Assembly (NCBI GenBank): GCA_949127705.1 | Contig: CASBQJ010000361.1 | Coordinates: 1 to 8,485 of the forward strand | Origin: Synechococcales cyanobacterium PMM_0085 | Lineage (GTDB): Bacteria > Cyanobacteriota > Cyanobacteriia > Elainellales > Elainellaceae | DNA length: 8,485 nt | Reading direction: 5' to 3' | Part shown: positions 5,953 to 8,485 of the stretch, in pieces | Position numbering within the stretch: the first letter of the stretch is position 1 | Layout: each line of letters starts with the position of its first letter | The notes under the pieces: model-generated | Seen by the model: the letters and a program-made list of their open reading frames with translations, nothing else | Told to the model about the DNA's origin: nothing | Database searches by the model: none | Made by a program: the position numbers and the translations under genes

Positions 5953-5984
5953 GTGGGTTAAATCTAAAGTGGGTTACGTCTAAA
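5953..5984. repeat. Two tandem 16-bp repeats between tRNA-Gly and the Uma2 gene
   Basis: The unit at 5953-5968 and the unit at 5969-5984 agree at 14 of 16 bases. The shared parts are GTGGGTTA and TCTAAA, and the two differences are adjacent. The pair begins seven bases beyond the tRNA 3' end and finishes 16 bases before the Uma2 start codon, filling most of the spacer. It may be a chance duplication, a protein-binding site or a leftover of an insertion at the tRNA end. Confidence 0.6.
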
Positions 5985-5990
5985 ACAATA

Positions 5991-6061
5991 AGCGGGCAGC
6001 GGGAATCGAACCCGCATCAACAGCTTGGAAGGCTGTAGTTTTACCACTAAACTATGCCCGC
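5991..6061 (-). tRNA. tRNA-Gly (anticodon TCC)
   Basis: A full cloverleaf reads on the minus strand over 71 bases. The acceptor stem is GCGGGCA (from 6061) paired with TGCCCGC (5998-5992), with discriminator T at 5991. The D arm is GTTT-AGTGGTA-AAAC. The anticodon stem ACAGC/GCTGT encloses the loop CTTCCAA, giving anticodon TCC for GGA/GGG-type glycine codons. The variable loop is TGAT and the T arm is GCGGG-TTCGATT-CCCGC. CCA is not encoded (ATTG follows), as is common in cyanobacteria. All stems pair perfectly. Confidence 0.98.
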
Positions 6062-6065
6062 GTTA

Positions 6066-6102
6066 AAAGAACGTCAGTGACATTATATCCTGTACGTTCT
6101 TT
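6066..6102. repeat. 9-bp inverted repeat bracketing the tRNA-Gly -10 box
   Basis: AAAGAACGT (6066-6074) and ACGTTCTTT (6094-6102) are exact inverse complements, 19 bases apart, with the TATAAT box between them. One arm lies in the -10/-35 spacer and the other at the predicted start of the transcript. CAG/CTG just inside the arms can extend the stem with one bulged base. It could be an operator. It could not form an RNA hairpin, because one arm is upstream of the expected transcription start. Confidence 0.5.
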
Positions 6103-6110
6103 AAGCTTAA
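6082..6110 (-). promoter_or_regulatory. Promoter of tRNA-Gly
   Basis: A perfect TATAAT -10 box lies at 6082-6087 on the minus strand, 20 bp upstream of the mature tRNA end. Transcription would start near 6075, leaving a leader of about 14 bases for RNase P to remove. Seventeen bases further up is TTAAGC (6105-6110), only a weak -35 match. The downstream Uma2 gene may share this promoter. Confidence 0.65.
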
Positions 6111-6172
6111 CTACGGTATCACACTCTAACCGTGCTTTTTCGATCCGTGCTCTGAAACGAATGCCCCCAACG

Positions 6173-6213
6173 GCGTGAATTATCTCCTAGGACAGGCGGG
6201 AAATAATTCACGC
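6173..6213. terminator. 11-bp hairpin just past dxs, possible terminator
   Basis: GCGTGAATTAT (6173-6183) and ATAATTCACGC (6203-6213) are exact inverse complements around a 19-base loop. The hairpin begins nine bases past the dxs stop, where a terminator is expected. For dxs transcripts the stem is not followed by T residues; the short TTTT lies on the opposite side and would suit plus-strand transcription. The position argues for 3'-end formation or mRNA protection of dxs, the missing U tract against a classical intrinsic terminator. Confidence 0.5.
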
Positions 6214-6222
6214 TTTTGCAGG

Positions 6223-8127
6223 TCAGCTCACCGCAGCGGGCTGAGGCACCATGGTTTTGAGAATGCGATCGGCAATCTGTGGCCCGGTTAGCCCCAGTGC
6301 AGTCATCGACTCGTCTGGCTTAGCGTGATCAACTAAGATATCGGGCACGCCGATCCGGGTAATGGGCACGGCTACGCCAGCATCCAGTAACGATTCTGCC
6401 ACCGCAGAGCCAAAGCCACCCATGAGACAGCCTTCTTCTAAGGTGACGACCCGACGCACTTGCCGCGCCAAGGGAATGATCAGCTCTGTATCTAGGGGCT
6501 TGGCAAAGCGAGCATTGATCACCGTGGCTTCAATCCCATGCTCACTGAGGATTTCTGCCGCCTGCATCGCCGGGTAAACCATCGTGCCATAGCCCAACAG
6601 CAGCAGGTCATCGCCCTGCCGCAAAATCTCGGCTTTGCCGATGGGTAGCGGCTCCCAGCCCTCTTCCATCAGCGGCACACCATGACCGCTGCCGCGCGGA
6701 TAGCGCAAGGCGATCGGGCCATCTGTGTAGTTGACTCCGGTGACAATCATCCGCTGGAGTTCGGCTTCGTCTTTGGGAGCCATCAGCACCATATTGGGAA
6801 TACAGCGCAGGTAGACAATGTCATACACCCCTTGGTGGGTGGGGCCATCGGCTCCGACTATGCCCGCTCGGTCTAAACAGAAAAAGACGGGTAGGTTTTG
6901 GATGCAGACGTCGTGCACAATCTGGTCGAAGGCACGCTGCAAAAAGGTGGAGTAAATGACGACGACCGGGCGGATACCTTCACAGGCCAGACCAGCGGCC
7001 ATCGTGACAGCGTGCTGTTCGGCAATGCCAACGTCAATGTATTGCTTGGGCAGTTTTTGCTGGAGTTTGTCTAGCCCGGTTCCGGTGGCCATTGCTGCCG
7101 TGATTCCCATAATGTTGGGGTTATTTTCGGCGAGGCGCACCAAGGTGTGAGCAAATACCTTGGCATAGTCGGGTGGTTTGGGCTTGTTGGAGGGTTTGGC
7201 TTTGCCCGTGGTCAGGTCAAACGGGTTCTGCGCATGGTAGCCGACTTGATCATTTTCGGCGATCGCATACCCCTTCCCCTTGGTGGTGGCCACATGCACC
7301 AGTACTGGCCCTGGCAGCTTGTGCGCCTGGTTGAAGGTAAGAATCAGCTCTTCCAAATTGTGGCCATCGACCGGTCCCATATAGGTAAAGCCGAGTTCTT
7401 CAAACACTGCACCTACCTTGGGCACCGCCAGCCGCTTCATCCCTTCCTTAATCCGATGCAGTTCAGGCGTCAGCGAGTCGCCCACAAACGGCAAATGCTT
7501 CACCTGCTCTTCCAGATTGTCGGTGAGAAATTGCATCGGTGGGCTGAGGCGCATTTTATTTAAATAGCGAGGAATTGCGCCCACGTTGGGCGAAATCGAC
7601 ATCTCGTTATCGTTCAGCACCACCAGCAGATTCGTCCGAGGCAGATGACCCGCGTGGTTAATCGCCTCTAACGCCATACCACCCGTGAGTGCCCCATCCC
7701 CAATCACCGCCACGGTCTTAAACTTCTCGCCCTTTTGATCCCGCGCCAGCGCCATGCCCAGCGCCGCCGAAATGCTAGTAGACGCATGCCCAGCACCAAA
7801 ATGGTCAAACTTACTTTCGCACCGCTTCAGGTAGCCAGCGACACCATGCCTTTGGCGCAAGGTGTCGAAGCGGTCATATCGTCCGGTAATCAGCTTGTGG
7901 GGATAGGCTTGGTGCCCCACGTCCCAGACTACTTTGTCGCGATCGAGGTCCAGGGTTTGGTATAGGGCTAATGTCAATTCCACTACACCCAGACCAGGAC
8001 CCAAATGCCCACCACTCGCCGCCACAGTCTGCAAATGCTTTTCCCGAATTTGGCGAGCAATTTGCTGAAGCTGATGAATTGAAAGACCGTGGAGCTGGTT
8101 TGGATGGGTGACTTCACTCAGGTGCAT
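6223..8127 (-). CDS. dxs: 1-deoxy-D-xylulose-5-phosphate synthase (634 aa)
   Basis: Dxs condenses pyruvate with glyceraldehyde 3-phosphate to give 1-deoxy-D-xylulose 5-phosphate and CO2. This is the committed, thiamine-diphosphate-dependent first step of the MEP pathway supplying carotenoids, phytol and quinones. The full family length is present. Motifs in order are G-G-H-L-G-P-G-L-G-V-V-E-L (39-51, with H41), D-V-G-H-Q-A-Y-P-H-K (69-78), the ThDP/metal motif from G143-D-G-A-L-T to L-N-D-N (171-174), the catalytic G-I-A-E370-Q-H-A of the pyrimidine domain, D-R-A-G-I-V-G-A-D-G-P-T-H-Q-G (419-433) and the C-terminal transketolase domain with V-T-L-E-E-G. The ATG at 8127 has AAAAGG (8135-8140) seven bases upstream and begins at the normal N-terminus. 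The gene stands alone, divergent from the plus-strand gene at 8437. No defect is seen. Confidence 0.98.
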   Translation of the reverse strand: MHLSEVTHPNQLHGLSIHQLQQIARQIREKHLQTVAASGGHLGPGLGVVELTLALYQTLDLDRDKVVWDVGHQAYPHKLITGRYDRFDTLRQRHGVAGYLKRCESKFDHFGAGHASTSISAALGMALARDQKGEKFKTVAVIGDGALTGGMALEAINHAGHLPRTNLLVVLNDNEMSISPNVGAIPRYLNKMRLSPPMQFLTDNLEEQVKHLPFVGDSLTPELHRIKEGMKRLAVPKVGAVFEELGFTYMGPVDGHNLEELILTFNQAHKLPGPVLVHVATTKGKGYAIAENDQVGYHAQNPFDLTTGKAKPSNKPKPPDYAKVFAHTLVRLAENNPNIMGITAAMATGTGLDKLQQKLPKQYIDVGIAEQHAVTMAAGLACEGIRPVVVIYSTFLQRAFDQIVHDVCIQNLPVFFCLDRAGIVGADGPTHQGVYDIVYLRCIPNMVLMAPKDEAELQRMIVTGVNYTDGPIALRYPRGSGHGVPLMEEGWEPLPIGKAEILRQGDDLLLLGYGTMVYPAMQAAEILSEHGIEATVINARFAKPLDTELIIPLARQVRRVVTLEEGCLMGGFGSAVAESLLDAGVAVPITRIGVPDILVDHAKPDESMTALGLTGPQIADRILKTMVPQPAAVS

Positions 8128-8436
8128 AAAAATACCTTTTAAGTCTTGCAGTAAAGGCTAGTTTCTCTTTTCAATCTAATGCAATTAGAGAATTAAAATT
8201 ATTGCTGGTTTTACTACACCATTGGAAGTTTTATTCAGAAATCTCTACGTTTATCCTATTTGTCCCTGTCGATCCAAGCTCAAGCCTGATCGGCTCGTTG
8301 CCAATTTTGGGAATTCTCTACAAGTACAGTGGGAGCCTGTAAGTTTTGTGAGTATGCTGATAGGCATTACCCTTCAGCCGTACTGCGTGAATTCTGAAAA
8401 CCTTCCAAATCCTGACTTTTTGCAAGAAGTAGCATT
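8128..8436. other. 309-bp AT-rich divergent intergenic region
   Basis: This region separates minus-strand dxs from the plus-strand gene at 8437 and must hold both promoters. On the dxs side are its Shine-Dalgarno (AAAAGG, 8135-8140) and a short palindrome (8175-8189). On the plus strand TAAAAT (8194-8199) is a five-of-six match to a -10 box, but it has no good -35 and would leave a leader of about 230 bases. A plus-strand frame open from a TTG at 8222 and ending at 8440 overlaps the next ATG as ATGA. Its product resembles no family I know, and I do not call it. Confidence 0.6.
8175..8189 (-). promoter_or_regulatory. Short palindrome upstream of dxs
   Basis: TCTAAT-GCA-ATTAGA is a perfect six-base inverted repeat around a three-base centre, 48-62 bp upstream of the dxs ATG. 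It lies where a promoter or operator would be expected, but I cannot place a good -10/-35 pair around it. In AT-rich sequence it may be chance. Confidence 0.25.
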
Positions 8437-8485
8437 ATGACAGACGCACAACGCCCCAACAGTACCCCCCCATCCACGCCCCGCA
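8437..8485 (+). CDS. N-terminal fragment of an unidentified plus-strand gene
   Basis: Sixteen codons are visible before the window ends: MTDAQRPNSTPPSTPR. ATG at 8437 is the first possible start, because an in-frame TGA lies at 8413-8415. AGAAG about eight bases upstream could serve as a weak ribosome site. The N-terminus is polar and rich in Pro, Ser and Thr, like the disordered heads of many cyanobacterial proteins. No domain is reached, so the product cannot be named. It is divergent from dxs. Confidence 0.55.
   Translation, partial: MTDAQRPNSTPPSTPR

Noticed and set aside
6173..6213. Strong rho-independent terminator for dxs
   Set aside because: The hairpin is real, but the T run is on the wrong side for minus-strand transcription, so it is listed only as a possible terminator.
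7147..7563. Plus-strand 138-codon open frame
   Set aside because: Antisense to the well-supported dxs coding sequence, with no recognisable protein pattern.
8222..8440. Plus-strand 72-codon frame ending in an ATGA overlap with the next gene's ATG
   Set aside because: It needs a TTG start without a clear ribosome site, resembles no family and lies in the AT-rich divergent promoter region. The overlap alone is weak evidence.
1..8485. CRISPR array, insertion sequence or prophage
   Set aside because: No regularly spaced repeats, transposase, integrase or terminal repeats with target duplications are visible.

Overview
The window reads as chromosomal DNA of a cyanobacterium. At least eleven copies of the HIP1 octamer GCGATCGC are visible by eye (near 570, 825, 1152, 1233, 2321, 2711, 3312, 4942, 5604, 5878 and 7259). 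The proteins also fit: a plant/cyanobacterial-style Dxs, a TldD/TldE pair, a Uma2 protein, a stand-alone PCP_red protein and a START-like protein. The genus cannot be named from this sequence.

Layout: every recognisable complete gene is on the minus strand, so the order of transcription runs from high to low coordinates. On the right, dxs (8127-6223) is followed by an 11-bp inverted repeat just past its stop. Next are tRNA-Gly(TCC) (6061-5991), with a clear TATAAT box, and a Uma2 endonuclease-like gene (5937-5239). A tight cluster follows: tldD (5112-3529), a small acidic unknown protein (3524-3303), tldE/pmbA (3138-1795) and an exported proline-rich unknown protein (1785-787). After a 396-bp spacer come a 57-residue PCP_red-domain protein (390-217) and the first 51 residues of an SRPBCC/START-like protein (154-1, cut by the window edge). 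To the right of dxs a 309-bp spacer leads to the start of a plus-strand gene (8437 onward), also cut.

How the genes fit together: Dxs makes the first intermediate of the MEP isoprenoid pathway, which feeds carotenoids, phytol and quinones. TldD and TldE normally form one heterodimeric zinc peptidase, and TldD keeps its HExxxH motif while TldE lacks it. The small acidic gene lies between the two subunits with its own good Shine-Dalgarno site, and the exported-protein gene starts nine bases after the tldE stop. These two unknowns are therefore candidates for a functional link with the peptidase, though position is the only evidence. The PCP_red and SRPBCC genes are probably one small unit; PCP_red domains are known from protochlorophyllide reductase.

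Non-coding structure: the same 36-37-bp repeat lies 15-17 bp past the stop codons of two different minus-strand genes. There is a 10-bp inverted repeat upstream of tldE, a 16-bp tandem duplication between the tRNA and the Uma2 gene, and a spaced 9-bp direct repeat upstream of the PCP_red gene. I see no insertion sequence, CRISPR array, prophage or obvious defence island. Most of the window is ordinary cyanobacterial chromosome. The least explained elements are the two unknown proteins of the tldD-tldE cluster and the small repeats.
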